Below are positions 47,270 through 58,116 of a DNA stretch of 64,000 nt, piece after piece; the first letter of the stretch is position 1; each line of letters opens with the position of its first letter. A program made the translations under genes and the position numbers. The stretch spans positions 310,001 to 374,000 of the forward strand of contig JACKEA010000005.1 of NCBI GenBank assembly GCA_020633235.1, read 5' to 3'. Source of the DNA: Polyangiaceae bacterium. Its GTDB lineage: Bacteria; Myxococcota_A; Polyangia; Polyangiales; Polyangiaceae. The notes beneath the pieces were generated by a model. That model searched no databases. It had not been told where the DNA came from and worked only from the letters and a program-made list of their open reading frames with translations.

Positions 47270-48201
47270 TCCGAGCACTGCTGGCGGCGCTCTTGGCCGT
47301 CGTGATGACCGGCTGCGGTCCCGAGCGGATCCCACCGCCCTCCACGCCGGCGCCGGCGCTGGCGACCCCGGGCGCCGCCATCCCAGCGGATCTGGACGTG
47401 GCGGTGCGTCTGGATCTGGAACGGATTCGGAGCGCACTCGGACAAGCGGCGCTGGCGCGCTTGCGCGAGCAAGCGGCGGCCAGCGCCGGGCGGGAGCCCG
47501 AGCTCTCGCGCATGATGGCGGATCTGCTGCTCGCGTCGAAGACGATATGGGTCGCCCTGCGGCCGAACGCGAATCCGGCCCACATCGACAACGTGGTGAT
47601 CCTATCGGGGCACTTCGCCGACGTGGATCCCAGGACCTATGCGCTGACGCCCCGCTTCGGGCCGGCCATCGACCTCGGCGGCGGGTGGCGCATGTACGAG
47701 CGCCAAGGCGTCAAGGAGCGCGTGGAACCGGCGCGGCTGTACGCTCGCGGGGACGAGCTGGTCGTGCTCGCCAGCACGGCGGAGATCGACAGCATGGAGC
47801 GCCAGCTCGAGCAGCGTGCCGGGGACGAGCACGTGGAGCCGGCGGACAAGGGAGTGGTGAGCTTCGCTGCCCGAGCGCCGGCCTTGGCGCGCTGGGTCGA
47901 GGACCGCAGCGTGACGGTGGCGCGGATGCTGGACAAGGGCCGCTCCGTGAGCGGCTTCGCCAGTCTGGAAGCGGCGGGCCTCGAGGCCGAGGTGGAGCTC
48001 GGCTTCGAGCAAGAGGAGCACGCCCAGGCGGTGGGGGAGGCCCTCGGCGAGCTCGCCCGCAGCATCCGAGGGCTGGGCAGCGTCGCGGAGAGCATTTCCA
48101 AGGGTCTCAGCGTGGAAGTGGTAGGGCGTTCCGTCGTGCTACGGCTGCGTCTTTCATCCGAGGTGCTGGCGTCCGCCATCGCCGCCGAGGAGCCCAAGTG
48201 A
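47266..48201 (+). CDS. Hypothetical envelope lipoprotein 2 of the aro cluster
   Basis: 311 residues: lipobox VMTGC, Pro/Ala linker, then PADLDVAVRLDLERIRSALG, a NVVILSGHFADVDPRTYAL strand segment and a helical C-terminal half. The start GTG overlaps the cmk stop. Similar plan to the neighbours at 44201 and 48198. No recognised family. Confidence 0.65.
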   Translation: MIRALLAALLAVVMTGCGPERIPPPSTPAPALATPGAAIPADLDVAVRLDLERIRSALGQAALARLREQAAASAGREPELSRMMADLLLASKTIWVALRPNANPAHIDNVVILSGHFADVDPRTYALTPRFGPAIDLGGGWRMYERQGVKERVEPARLYARGDELVVLASTAEIDSMERQLEQRAGDEHVEPADKGVVSFAARAPALARWVEDRSVTVARMLDKGRSVSGFASLEAAGLEAEVELGFEQEEHAQAVGEALGELARSIRGLGSVAESISKGLSVEVVGRSVVLRLRLSSEVLASAIAAEEPK

Positions 48202-49160
48202 CTCGCAAGGCCTACTCGTTTCGTGTCGTCGGCAGCGTCTTCTTCGCCCTGATCGCCCTGGGCATCGCCACTGGTGCTGCGATCTACTTCCACTACCTGC
48301 GCTACGTGCCCGTCGCCGCGGCGCACGTACCCCTGGATAGCGACGCCGTGGTGCGGGTCGAGGTGGAGAAGGTCGTGCTCTTCGATCCCGTGCGCAAGTA
48401 CGTGTTCCCGATCGTGGACTGCGCAGGCTCACCCAAGATGAAGCCGACCCGCCACGAGCGCATCCAGGGTCGCTCACGCGTGGAGCTGGCCGTCGACCTT
48501 CGAGAAATCGTGTACGCCCAGGCCGGGAGCTCGAGCCAGTGGGTGCTGCTGTTGGGCGGGATGTTCCCCAAGTCCGGTGTGGTCGAGGGCATGGCCAAGG
48601 TGCTGCGCGAAGAAGGGCGCAAGGGCAGCGTGGAGGACGGCGTCTGGGTGGACGCGAAGGGCTGGGCCCTGGGTCAAGCCCAAGATGGCGTCGTCGTCCT
48701 CGCCAGCAACGCGGAGCGGGCGCGGGCCGCCCTCCCGGTGGGAAGCGCCGCGACCTCCTTGGGGTTGCCCAAAGAAGGCGCCGTGGCCTTCGCCCTCGCA
48801 CGCCCGGCCCTGGATCGACTCACGGGGGCGGCCGGGATCCCCCCGCTGCGAGGCGTCACGTCGGTCCACGGTCACCTCGGGCTGTCCGGGGATGTCACCG
48901 GTCATGCCGTGGCCGGGGTGAGCCCGGGCGCGGATGCCGCGCAGGAAAAGCCCCAGGTGGAGGCATCGCTCCGGGCGCTGGCGGCGCGCCCGGCGGAGGC
49001 GGACGTCGCGGGGGAGGGGGCCGTGGCCGCCCAGGCGAAGGTGAGGGTGGCTTCCGAGGGTCTGGTCGTGGACTTCCCATGGCAGCTGTTGGACAGCGAC
49101 CGCGGGGGTGGCAAGCTGGAAGCGCTGCTGTCCCAGCGCTTGTGCGGCGAGCCCCCCTAG
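48198..49160 (+). CDS. Hypothetical membrane-anchored envelope protein 3 of the aro cluster
   Basis: 320 residues: an N-terminal signal anchor (VGSVFFALIALGIATGAAIYFHYL) instead of a lipobox, then DSDAVVRVEVEKVVLFDPVRKYVFP, VELAVDLREIVYAQAG, QWVLLLGGMFPKSGVVEGMAKVLREEG and DGVVVLASNAERARAALP. The same strand order appears in the 44201 and 47266 products. GTG start overlaps the previous stop (GTGA). Confidence 0.65.
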   Translation: MTRKAYSFRVVGSVFFALIALGIATGAAIYFHYLRYVPVAAAHVPLDSDAVVRVEVEKVVLFDPVRKYVFPIVDCAGSPKMKPTRHERIQGRSRVELAVDLREIVYAQAGSSSQWVLLLGGMFPKSGVVEGMAKVLREEGRKGSVEDGVWVDAKGWALGQAQDGVVVLASNAERARAALPVGSAATSLGLPKEGAVAFALARPALDRLTGAAGIPPLRGVTSVHGHLGLSGDVTGHAVAGVSPGADAAQEKPQVEASLRALAARPAEADVAGEGAVAAQAKVRVASEGLVVDFPWQLLDSDRGGGKLEALLSQRLCGEPP

Positions 49161-49171
49161 GAACTTGGGGT

Positions 49172-49200
49172 TTGACTCACTAGGCCTCGTGCGCTACCTC
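49172..49200 (+). promoter_or_regulatory. Possible rpsA promoter
   Basis: TTGACT (49172-49177), 17 nt, TACCTC (49195-49200). The -10 is poor. Confidence 0.3.
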
Positions 49201-49306
49201 ACGCGCCCCCGGGCGTGGTGCGTGGCTCACATGCAAGCTCATCGCGGCCCTGCGGCTCACCCCGCACTCGACGCTACGCCAGGGCACGGAGGCATTGTTT
49301 CAATCC

Positions 49307-51112
<1,806 letters not shown>

Positions 51113-51140
51113 GCCCGGCCTCAGGCCGAGCTGGCACTGC

Positions 51141-51172
51141 GGCCCGGAGACGCCTCGCGCGTCGTCCGGGCC
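51141..51172 (+). terminator. Hairpin after rpsA
   Basis: GGCCCGG / CCGGGCC with an inner GACGC / GCGTC stem separated by a small bulge and a CTCGC loop; 28 nt after the stop. No U-run. Confidence 0.5.
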
Positions 51173-51245
51173 GTCGTGTATCAGGCTGGCGCGCACGCCG
51201 GGGACGCTCTAGCGTTCGCGCGCTGCCTCACGCGGGAGCAAGACG

Positions 51246-52532
51246 GTGACAGAGCCAGTGATCATAGAGAGCGGGGGGCGCGGCTGGAGCCGGCCGCGCA
51301 TCGCGTTTCTGGCGATCAGCTTCGTCGCCATCGTTGCCCTCGCGGTGTGGGCGAGCGAAGTGCTGCTGCCCTTCATCCTGGCGACCATCATCGCTTACGT
51401 GCTGACGCCGTTGGTGGCGCTGTGCGAGCGCGCTCGCATCCCCCGCGCGCTGGCCATCGTCATCGTGTACGTGGTGACCATCGGCACGATCTACATGTCC
51501 GTCGCGGCCATTGCGCCGCGCATCTACGTGGAAGTGTCGAAGCTGTCGCGGGACGCCCCGACCCTCGTCAAGGAGCTCACGCGCAAGTGGGCGCCGCGCG
51601 TGGATACCTACGTGGGCGGTGTGCTCGACCGCGTGGACACCGCGGACAAGGAGCCGAAGCCGCCGCCCGCCCCCGCCTTCGAGGTGATCAAGAAGGAGAA
51701 CGGCGGCTACGAGATCGAGCTCCGCTCCGGCGTCGACGTGGTGCAGGACGGCCCCAAGCGCTGGCGCATCATTCCCAAGCAGCCCGACACCGACGAGAAG
51801 TTCAGCGTGGCGACGCTCGCCAACGAGAGCATGGCGAGCCTGGGGAGCTACCTGAAGAAGAACGCCGTCGAGCTCATCAAGTTCGGCCAGCTGGTGGTGA
51901 GCAAGGTGGCGCGGGCCATCTTCCTCTTGTTCATGACGCTGATGGTCGCGGCCTACCTGATGCACACCCGCGAACAGATCCTCGACTTCTTCCGCTCGCT
52001 ACCCCCGCCTCGCGCGCGCGGCAGCTTCGATCGCTTGATCTTCCGCATCGACCGCGGGCTCGCCGGCGTGGTGCGCGGCCAGCTGGTGATTTGCGGCGTG
52101 AACGGCGTGCTCAGTGCCATCGGCTTTTGGATGTTCGGCCTGAAATACTGGCCCATCTTGGCCATCATCGCGGCGGTCATGAGCATCGTCCCCATCTTCG
52201 GGTCGATCCTCTCCAGCGTTCCCGTGGTCATCATCGGCCTGACTCAAGACTTTTGGACCGCCCTGTGGGTGCTGCTCTGGATCATCGGTATCCATCAGGT
52301 GGAAGCGAACCTGCTGAACCCGAAGATCATCGGCGTGGCCGCCAAGATCCATCCGGTGCTGGTGGTGTTCGCGCTGATCGTAGGCGAGCACTTCTACGGC
52401 TTGTGGGGCGCGCTCTTGGCCGTGCCGGTGCTGTCCCTGGCGCAAAGTGTGTTCCAGCATTTCCGTTACGAGTCGATGCCGGACACCGGGCCCGACAGTC
52501 TGCCCCCGCCGCCGGTCGTCACGGAAGCGTGA
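51246..52532 (+). CDS. AI-2E family (PerM-type) permease
   Basis: 428 residues with seven to eight hydrophobic helices in the AI-2E/DUF20 arrangement: N-terminal pair (IAFLAISFVAIVALAVW, LLPFILATIIAYVLTPL), a large extracytoplasmic loop (about residues 95-205), then a C-terminal bundle containing GIHQVEANLLNPKIIG, the family signature. Family members export small molecules or ions; the substrate here is unknown. GTG start with GGGAG 8 nt upstream. Confidence 0.88.
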   Translation: MTEPVIIESGGRGWSRPRIAFLAISFVAIVALAVWASEVLLPFILATIIAYVLTPLVALCERARIPRALAIVIVYVVTIGTIYMSVAAIAPRIYVEVSKLSRDAPTLVKELTRKWAPRVDTYVGGVLDRVDTADKEPKPPPAPAFEVIKKENGGYEIELRSGVDVVQDGPKRWRIIPKQPDTDEKFSVATLANESMASLGSYLKKNAVELIKFGQLVVSKVARAIFLLFMTLMVAAYLMHTREQILDFFRSLPPPRARGSFDRLIFRIDRGLAGVVRGQLVICGVNGVLSAIGFWMFGLKYWPILAIIAAVMSIVPIFGSILSSVPVVIIGLTQDFWTALWVLLWIIGIHQVEANLLNPKIIGVAAKIHPVLVVFALIVGEHFYGLWGALLAVPVLSLAQSVFQHFRYESMPDTGPDSLPPPPVVTEA

Positions 52533-52544
52533 CGCGACGGGGAT

Positions 52545-52572
52545 CGCGCCGGACCAACATACAAACGAACAG
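52545..52572 (-). repeat. Dispersed repeat copy D
   Basis: Plus strand GCGCCGGACCAACAT followed by ACAAACGAAC, between the permease stop and a convergent gene. Confidence 0.5.
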
Positions 52573-52578
52573 GCTGAG

Positions 52579-53013
52579 CTAGGGCTTGGGCAATGGGCGC
52601 CGGCGGCAGCTGCCGTTCACGCACGCGGGCTGGCACAAGCGTGCGGCGCAGCTCACCTGGCCGCCGCACTTCTGGTCGTGGTGCTGTTGTGTGAGCTCGC
52701 CGATGCGCTTGGCGGCGCTCAGGTTGCTGATGCCGCCGCAACCGGTGACGCCGGACACGCCGCCGACGTAGCAGGTGCAGTCCGCGTCTGCGCTGCAGGG
52801 CGAGGGCAGCTTTGCGAGCTCGGCGCGGAGCTTGTCTTCGAGCTCGCTGCACGCGCTCGGGGTGGCGGTGGCCGTGGCGGCAGTGGGGGTGCTGGCGGGA
52901 GCGGCGCTGGGAGCTGGGGCCTGCGTGGGCGAAGGAGAGGGCGGGGGACCGCTCGAAGCTCCACTCTTGCTGCAGCCGGCGGCGAACAGGGCGAGCACCA
53001 GAAAGCGACGCAT
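52579..53013 (-). CDS. Hypothetical Cys-rich lipoprotein
   Basis: 144 residues: lipobox FAAGC, a Pro/Ser/Ala/Thr linker of about 35 residues, then a compact domain with ten Cys (SACSELEDKLRAEL, CSADADCTCYVGG, KCGGQVSCAARLCQPACVNGSC) probably forming disulphides. No family recognised. Its ATG lies 6 nt after TACCCT. Confidence 0.6.
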   Translation of the reverse strand: MRRFLVLALFAAGCSKSGASSGPPPSPSPTQAPAPSAAPASTPTAATATATPSACSELEDKLRAELAKLPSPCSADADCTCYVGGVSGVTGCGGISNLSAAKRIGELTQQHHDQKCGGQVSCAARLCQPACVNGSCRRRPLPKP

Positions 53014-53019
53014 GCGCCC

Positions 53020-53025
53020 AGGGTA
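53020..53025 (-). promoter_or_regulatory. -10 box of predicted leaderless promoter
   Basis: TACCCT on the minus strand, 6 nt before the ATG at 53013. Confidence 0.5.
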
Positions 53026-53059
53026 GCGCTGCCCCGCCAGCGCGAAAATGCGGGTGGGC

Positions 53060-53089
53060 TTGCGCCCCTCCCGCCCGGAGCGCTATAGC
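53060..53089 (+). promoter_or_regulatory. Predicted leaderless promoter
   Basis: TTGCGC (53060-53065), 18 nt, TATAGC (53084-53089), then 8 nt to the GTG at 53098. Confidence 0.5.
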
Positions 53090-53097
53090 GGCCCGCC

Positions 53098-54057
53098 GTG
53101 GCAAAGGAAGCCAGAAAGCTGCGTCGAGCAGCCACTCGCGGAGCCAGCGAGGGCAAGAGCAAGAAGAAGCAGCTCGAAAAGCCCTTGGTGGTCAAACCCC
53201 AAGAGGTACCCGACCCGCTTTCGGGCGAGGCCCTGAAGAAGATGCTCTGGCGGCTGGCGATCCCGCTGGTCGCGGTGTGGCTCATCGGCGGGCTGATCGC
53301 GGGCTTTACCTATTCCACCACCGGCAAGGCCGTCGCGCTGGGCGTGCCCGGCGTGGTGACGATCGCCCTCGCCGGCATCGTGTGGTGGGCCATCTCCCAG
53401 GCCAAAAAGGCTCGCGGCGTCGCCTCCATCTTGAGCAAGGTGGAGACGGCGGAAGATCGCAAGGCGGCCCTCGCGGAGCTCGACCAGAGCTTCAAGAAGA
53501 AGGACCCCGCGGCGATCTTCGCCCGCGCGCAGCTCGAGCTGCAGGAAGATCCGAAGAAGGCCCTCGCCACCCTGGAGACGATCGATCTGGGCAAGGTGAT
53601 GGCGCCCATCGCCGACGAGGCGCGCGCCCAGCGGGCCATGATTCACCTGATGATCGGTCAGGTTGGTGAGGCGCGACCCCTCGCGGACGGCATCGATCTG
53701 AGCCGGCACCAGGAGGCCAAGGCCCGCGCCATGATGGCGGCGGTGATCGGCGAGGCGTGGGCGCGCAGCGGTCAGGCCAAGAAGGGCCTCGAGATGCTGG
53801 AGCTGTACGATCCGGAAGATCCGGACTTCGAGGCGCTGAAGCCGCAGCTGTGGCGCGCGTATTCCTTCGCCTACGCCTACGTGAGCAACACCAAGAGCAT
53901 GCGCCGGGCGCTCCGCAAGCTGATGGAGATCGACGCGCGGCTCCTGGGCGCGTTTCTGGCCAAGAAGACCCATCCGCTGTTGCAGAAGGAAGCCAAGAAG
54001 CTCCTGGAGCAGAGCGGGCAAGTGCCGCGCAAGATGGTGGTTCAGCGTCGCGTCTAG
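53098..54057 (+). CDS. Hypothetical membrane protein with helical-repeat domain
   Basis: 319 residues: very basic N-terminus (ARKLRRAATRG...GKSKKKQ), two membrane helices (about 50-72 and 80-98), then a helical region with TPR-like pairs (AIFARAQLELQEDPKKALATLETI, ARAMMAAVIGEAWARSGQAKKGLEMLELYDPED). No family name. GTG start. Its stop shares two bases with the stop of the convergent sctV. Confidence 0.6.
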   Translation: MAKEARKLRRAATRGASEGKSKKKQLEKPLVVKPQEVPDPLSGEALKKMLWRLAIPLVAVWLIGGLIAGFTYSTTGKAVALGVPGVVTIALAGIVWWAISQAKKARGVASILSKVETAEDRKAALAELDQSFKKKDPAAIFARAQLELQEDPKKALATLETIDLGKVMAPIADEARAQRAMIHLMIGQVGEARPLADGIDLSRHQEAKARAMMAAVIGEAWARSGQAKKGLEMLELYDPEDPDFEALKPQLWRAYSFAYAYVSNTKSMRRALRKLMEIDARLLGAFLAKKTHPLLQKEAKKLLEQSGQVPRKMVVQRRV

Positions 54058-56012
54058 AGCCCCGAGAGCGTCGCGGTTCCGATCGGCTTGACGCTCAGCT
54101 CGGGGAGCAGCTCGGCGAAGCTCACGACGCGGGCATCGGGCATGTCGACCTCGATGAGCTTGCGCACGAAGCGACGGATGTCGGGCTGAGTCAACACCAG
54201 CGCTTCGGCGCTGGGGCTGGCGCGGCGAACGGCGGTCACGATGTCGCGACCCGCGGCCGGGGCCAGCGTGAGGAAGCTGCCAGCGGCGGTGCGCTGGATG
54301 GCGCCGCGGATGGTCTCCTCGATGCCGGGCTCGAGCAGCACGACCTCGATCTCCGGCGAGCCGCCGGTGAGCTGATGGGTGATGGCCCGGCGCAGCTGCG
54401 AGCGCACGAACTCCGCGAGGTTCAGCGGATCCTTGTCGGCAGTGGCGACTTGCGAGAGCGCTTCGAGGATGGTCTTCAAGTCGCGAACCCCGACGCCTTC
54501 CTCCACCAGCCGGCGCAGGATGTCGGCCAACAGCGTGACGCTCACCGGCTTGGGCACCACTTGGCGAACGGTGGCGGGGGCGATCTGCTCGAGCTGATCG
54601 AGCAGCACCTGCGTCTCGGCGATGCCCAGGAAGTCGGCGGCCCGGGGACGCAGCACCCCCAGGGCGGCGTCCACCAGGAACGCGGCGAGGTCGCCATCGC
54701 CGAGCTCTCGCGGCAGCTCCAACACCTGGGCCGGCACCTCGTGGATGCTGAGCACCACGCAGCGCTCGGGTAGCTCGTCGTCCACCGAGACACGGGGCGC
54801 GGGCAGGGGCACACCGAGCTCCCGGAAGGTGAGCTCCTGCACCGCGGCCCCGGCGGAGCGGATCCCCGCGCGGCGGAGCTCCCCGCCGCGCACGTCGTCG
54901 TCCACCAGGCGCGCGAGATCCGCGCTCACGTGCAGCGACCAGGGCACCACAACGGGGACGAAACGCGGCGCGCGGTCGTCCTCGTCGCGCTGGATGGGCT
55001 CTGCTCCGCCGCCGTGCTCCGCCCGCGTTGCGGGCCGCGTGGGCGCCCGGGAGGCGACGAACAAGAGCCCGCCAATCACCAGGAACGGCAGCGCCGGCAG
55101 CCCCGGGATCGCCGCCAAGATCACCACGAACAGGCTCGCGACGCGGAGCGCCCGCGGCGCGCCGAAGATCTGACTGGAGAGCTCCTCGCCCAGCGGCGTG
55201 TCCGGCTCCTCGCTGGCGACGCGGGTCACCAGCACGCCCGCGGCGGTCGCGATCACCAGCGCCGGGATCTGCGAGACCAGGCCGTCGCCGATGGTGAGCA
55301 GGCCGTAGCGCTTGAGGGCGCCGACCACTTCCATGTTCTTCTGGCCGACGCCGATGGCGAGGCCGCCCAGGATGTTGATCAGCGTGATCAGGAACGACGC
55401 GATGACGTCCCCCTTCACGAACTTCATGGCGCCGTCCATGGCGCCGTAGAACTGGCTCTCCCGGGCCAGGGCCCGGCGGCGGCGCTTGGCCTCGTTGCCG
55501 TCGATGCTACCGCTGCGGAGCTCGGCGTCGATCGCCATCTGCTTGCCGGGCATGGCATCCAGCGTGAAGCGGGCGCCCACCTCGGCCACGCGCTCGCTGC
55601 CCTTCGCGATCACGACGAACTGGATGATGGTCAAGATCAAGAAGATGACGCCGCCCACCACGTAGTTGCCGCGCACCACGAACTGCCCGAACGCGCGGAT
55701 CACCTCGCCGGCGTCGGCTTGCAGCAGGATGAGCCGGGTGCTGGAGACGTTGAGGGCCAGGCGGATGAGCGTGGTGATGAGCAGCAGCGTGGGAAACGCC
55801 GCGATGCGCAGGGCGTCGCTCACGTACAGCGTGATGAGCAAGATCGCCACGGACGACGCGAGGTTCGAGGCGATCAGCAGATCCAAGAGCCACGTGGGCA
55901 GCGGCACGATCATCAGCCCCACGACGGCGATGACCAGCGCAGCCAGGGCGGCGTCGGCGGTGCCCAGCTTCTTCTTCTTCTGACCCAGGACGAGAGCGGA
56001 GGGTGCGGGCAT
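54054..56012 (-). CDS. sctV: Type III secretion export gate protein SctV (FHIPEP family)
   Basis: 652 residues: N-terminal half with about eight membrane helices and the family region RIAAFPTLLLITTLIRLALNVSSTRLIL, the FHIPEP cytoplasmic loop (GSIDGNEAKRRRRAL), and a C-terminal cytoplasmic ring domain (about 340-652) with LPAPRVSVDDELPERCVVLSIHEV and LAEFVRSQLRRAI. The family forms the nonameric gate of flagellar and injectisome export. No other export gene is nearby, so it is an orphan locus, or the rest is elsewhere. The FIST gene lies 3 bp upstream on the same strand. Confidence 0.93.
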   Translation of the reverse strand: MPAPSALVLGQKKKKLGTADAALAALVIAVVGLMIVPLPTWLLDLLIASNLASSVAILLITLYVSDALRIAAFPTLLLITTLIRLALNVSSTRLILLQADAGEVIRAFGQFVVRGNYVVGGVIFLILTIIQFVVIAKGSERVAEVGARFTLDAMPGKQMAIDAELRSGSIDGNEAKRRRRALARESQFYGAMDGAMKFVKGDVIASFLITLINILGGLAIGVGQKNMEVVGALKRYGLLTIGDGLVSQIPALVIATAAGVLVTRVASEEPDTPLGEELSSQIFGAPRALRVASLFVVILAAIPGLPALPFLVIGGLLFVASRAPTRPATRAEHGGGAEPIQRDEDDRAPRFVPVVVPWSLHVSADLARLVDDDVRGGELRRAGIRSAGAAVQELTFRELGVPLPAPRVSVDDELPERCVVLSIHEVPAQVLELPRELGDGDLAAFLVDAALGVLRPRAADFLGIAETQVLLDQLEQIAPATVRQVVPKPVSVTLLADILRRLVEEGVGVRDLKTILEALSQVATADKDPLNLAEFVRSQLRRAITHQLTGGSPEIEVVLLEPGIEETIRGAIQRTAAGSFLTLAPAAGRDIVTAVRRASPSAEALVLTQPDIRRFVRKLIEVDMPDARVVSFAELLPELSVKPIGTATLSGL

Positions 56013-56015
56013 GGT

Positions 56016-57149
56016 TCAGCTCGGTGCGGAGAACAGCGCCAGCACGCCGGTGTACAGGTGCAGCGTGGGGCGCTCGCGATGGGGCGCGATCTCGAAAGAC
56101 GACTGCATGCCGGCGAAGGGCACACCGGCGAAGCGCGTGCGGATGATGCCGATGTCCACGTCCGGCGACGGGTACAAGGACGACCCACGGCCCGCGCAGT
56201 TCAGGTACAGCGCGAAGCGCGGCACGCCGCCCGCGAGCCCACGGTGCATTTCGCGCACCGTGCGCTCGAGATCCGAGCGCGCGGCCCCCGGGTCTCGGAT
56301 GCCAAAGGCGATGCGCATGCCTTCGTCGACCTCGTCGGAGATCATCAGCCCGCGGCGCACCGGATCCACGCCTTGCACGCCGCGAATCACCAGCTCCGGG
56401 CGCTCTTCGCCCTCGCGCTCCTCCGGCGCCAGCACTGCCAGCACCAGCGGCTGGCCGCTGACCTCGTTGCCGATGGCGGTGAGCACGTCCAGAGCGGCCT
56501 CTCCCTCGATGCGGGTGACCATCGAGCCGCGGGTCTCGGTGATGCGCCGGAGGGGCATCAAGAGCCGGCACGCCGGGCTCGAGCGCACCGCGGGGGAGGT
56601 GAGACCGCGGAGCACGATGGCGACGCCGCCGCCGCTGTGGACCTTCCCCTCGGCATCGATGGCAGCGACGGGCCCGGTGCTGCCGGCGCCGAACACCTGA
56701 CCCAGGCCGCGACCGCGGGCGAGGGGCTCGAGCGCGTGCGGGCTGAAGCCGTCGGGCCGGATGAAGACCGCCGCCGGGGCCGGGCGTCGCGCCATGCGAT
56801 CCACCAGCTGCGAGGCGAGGCTTTCCGCGACCGCCTCCGCGTCGCCGCCGGAACCGACCAGCACCTCCGGACGCCCGCCGGCCCACACCAAGCCGGAGGC
56901 AGCGCTCTGGTTTTCCAGCTCGCCGTCTTCGTTGAGCACGGCGGCGCCGCTCACCACCAGGGCGGGCACGCCGCCGAGGACGGGAGCGACCGCGTCCGCC
57001 ACGGCTCCGGCCCCTTCGGCCAGGCGGCCGCTGACGAACACCAGGGCGCCGCTCGCGCGCCCGACCCGGCCCAGCGTGAGAGACAGCTCGCGCGCCACCC
57101 GCTCCGGGCTGTCGGTTACGGTGCTGAAGCTGTGGGCCGGGGCCGGCAT
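56016..57149 (-). CDS. FIST-domain sensor protein
   Basis: 377 residues with FIST N (ALVFVSGRLAEGAGAVADAV...VWAGG) and FIST C (LVLAVLAPEEREGEERPELVIRGVQGVD...FALYLNCAGRGSSLYPSPDVDIGIIR...VPFAGMQSSFEIAP) domains. NCAGRG and AGMQSSFEIAP are hallmark FIST C strings. FIST domains are thought to sense small ligands such as amino acids. No output domain is attached. The GTG just before the ATG (57152) is possible and fits the -10 box better. Forms an operon with sctV. Confidence 0.88.
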   Translation of the reverse strand: MPAPAHSFSTVTDSPERVARELSLTLGRVGRASGALVFVSGRLAEGAGAVADAVAPVLGGVPALVVSGAAVLNEDGELENQSAASGLVWAGGRPEVLVGSGGDAEAVAESLASQLVDRMARRPAPAAVFIRPDGFSPHALEPLARGRGLGQVFGAGSTGPVAAIDAEGKVHSGGGVAIVLRGLTSPAVRSSPACRLLMPLRRITETRGSMVTRIEGEAALDVLTAIGNEVSGQPLVLAVLAPEEREGEERPELVIRGVQGVDPVRRGLMISDEVDEGMRIAFGIRDPGAARSDLERTVREMHRGLAGGVPRFALYLNCAGRGSSLYPSPDVDIGIIRTRFAGVPFAGMQSSFEIAPHRERPTLHLYTGVLALFSAPS

Positions 57150-57160
57150 CACGCGGCCCC

Positions 57161-57189
57161 ACGGTATTTTGCGACGGCCCCGACCGCAA
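57161..57189 (-). promoter_or_regulatory. Promoter of the FIST-sctV operon
   Basis: Minus strand TTGCGG (57184-57189), 17 nt, TACCGT (57161-57166); 11 nt to the ATG or 8 nt to the GTG at 57152. Confidence 0.55.
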
Positions 57190-57230
57190 GTGCTCCGAAG
57201 GAATCCTTGGTTATCGCACTCATTCCTGTA

Positions 57231-58016
57231 ATGATCGCCGATTGGATGACTTCGGCGGCCGAAGAGCTGCTCCTCAGATCCTACGGGGCCAGTGACCTTG
57301 GACGCCGCAGAAAGGTGAACGAGGACGCGTTCCTTTGTGACGACGACCTCGGTCTGTGGGTGGTGGCCGACGGCATGGGAGGCCACGCGGCCGGAGAGGT
57401 GGCCAGCCAAGAAGCCATCGACACCATCTACGGAATGATCAAGCGCGGGCGGGAGACGCTGCCCCTCGATGGCGAGTTCAACGAGGACAAGGCGCGCTCG
57501 GCCTGCCGCCTGCTCGAGGGCGCCGTGCAGGCCGCCACGTACATGGTGTTCGCCATGGCCGAGCTCGACAGCAACAAGGCCGGCATGGGCACCACCATCA
57601 GCGCCATGATGCGCTTCGGGGACTTCGTGGCGCTGGGCCAAGTGGGCGACAGCCGCATCTACCGGGTGCGCAGCACGCAGGTCGAGCAACTGACGGAAGA
57701 TCACACACTTATCGCCTGGCAGCTCAAGCAAGGCCTCATCACCGAAGACGAGGCCAAGCACGCCAAGCACAAGAACGTGATCACCCGCGCCGTCGGCAAT
57801 CGCGACTACGTCCAGGTGGACACGCTGGTGACGGAGCTCCAGCTCGGCGACCAGTTCCTGCTCTGCAGCGACGGCCTCCACGGCTACCTGCGCATGGAGG
57901 AGATCCCCGAGATCGCCGCCCAGGGCGGACGTATGGCCGTGCACCGCTTCATCGACCTCGCGAATGGTCGCGGCGGACGCGACAACATCACGGCCATTCT
58001 CGTCGAAGTCTGCTGA
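57231..58016 (+). CDS. PP2C-family Ser/Thr protein phosphatase
   Basis: 261 residues (or 256 from the ATG at 57246). Metal-binding Asp motifs are all present: RRKVNEDAF, VVADGMGGHAAGEVAS, GMGTTISAM, GQVGDSRIYRV, EDHT, CSDGLHGYL and RGGRDNITAILV. It removes phosphate from Ser/Thr and is the natural counterpart of Hanks-type kinases such as the one at 10424, though not linked to it. A possible weak promoter (TTGGTT, TGTAAT) overlaps the start. Confidence 0.92.
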   Translation: MIADWMTSAAEELLLRSYGASDLGRRRKVNEDAFLCDDDLGLWVVADGMGGHAAGEVASQEAIDTIYGMIKRGRETLPLDGEFNEDKARSACRLLEGAVQAATYMVFAMAELDSNKAGMGTTISAMMRFGDFVALGQVGDSRIYRVRSTQVEQLTEDHTLIAWQLKQGLITEDEAKHAKHKNVITRAVGNRDYVQVDTLVTELQLGDQFLLCSDGLHGYLRMEEIPEIAAQGGRMAVHRFIDLANGRGGRDNITAILVEVC

Positions 58017-58020
58017 TTGT

Positions 58021-58042
58021 CGGTTCGCCGCGGAACCTCGCG
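58021..58042 (+). repeat. Dispersed repeat copy E
   Basis: CGGTTCGCCGCGGAACCTCG in the phosphatase-ddl spacer, 19 of 20 to the consensus core apart from GTT for GTC; no T-run upstream, but TTTGTTGTCCG follows 30 nt later. Confidence 0.5.
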
Positions 58043-58116
58043 GCCCGCTCGCCCATTTGTTGTCCGTTTCCACGCTTTTCCGCTACCGAGCGACAAACCC
58101 TGGCTCAGGAGCTCAC

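Noticed and set aside
54930..57230. Plus-strand extension of the PP2C gene by about 770 codons
   Set aside because: It is antisense to sctV and the FIST gene; the PP2C domain begins right after the ATG at 57231 or 57246.
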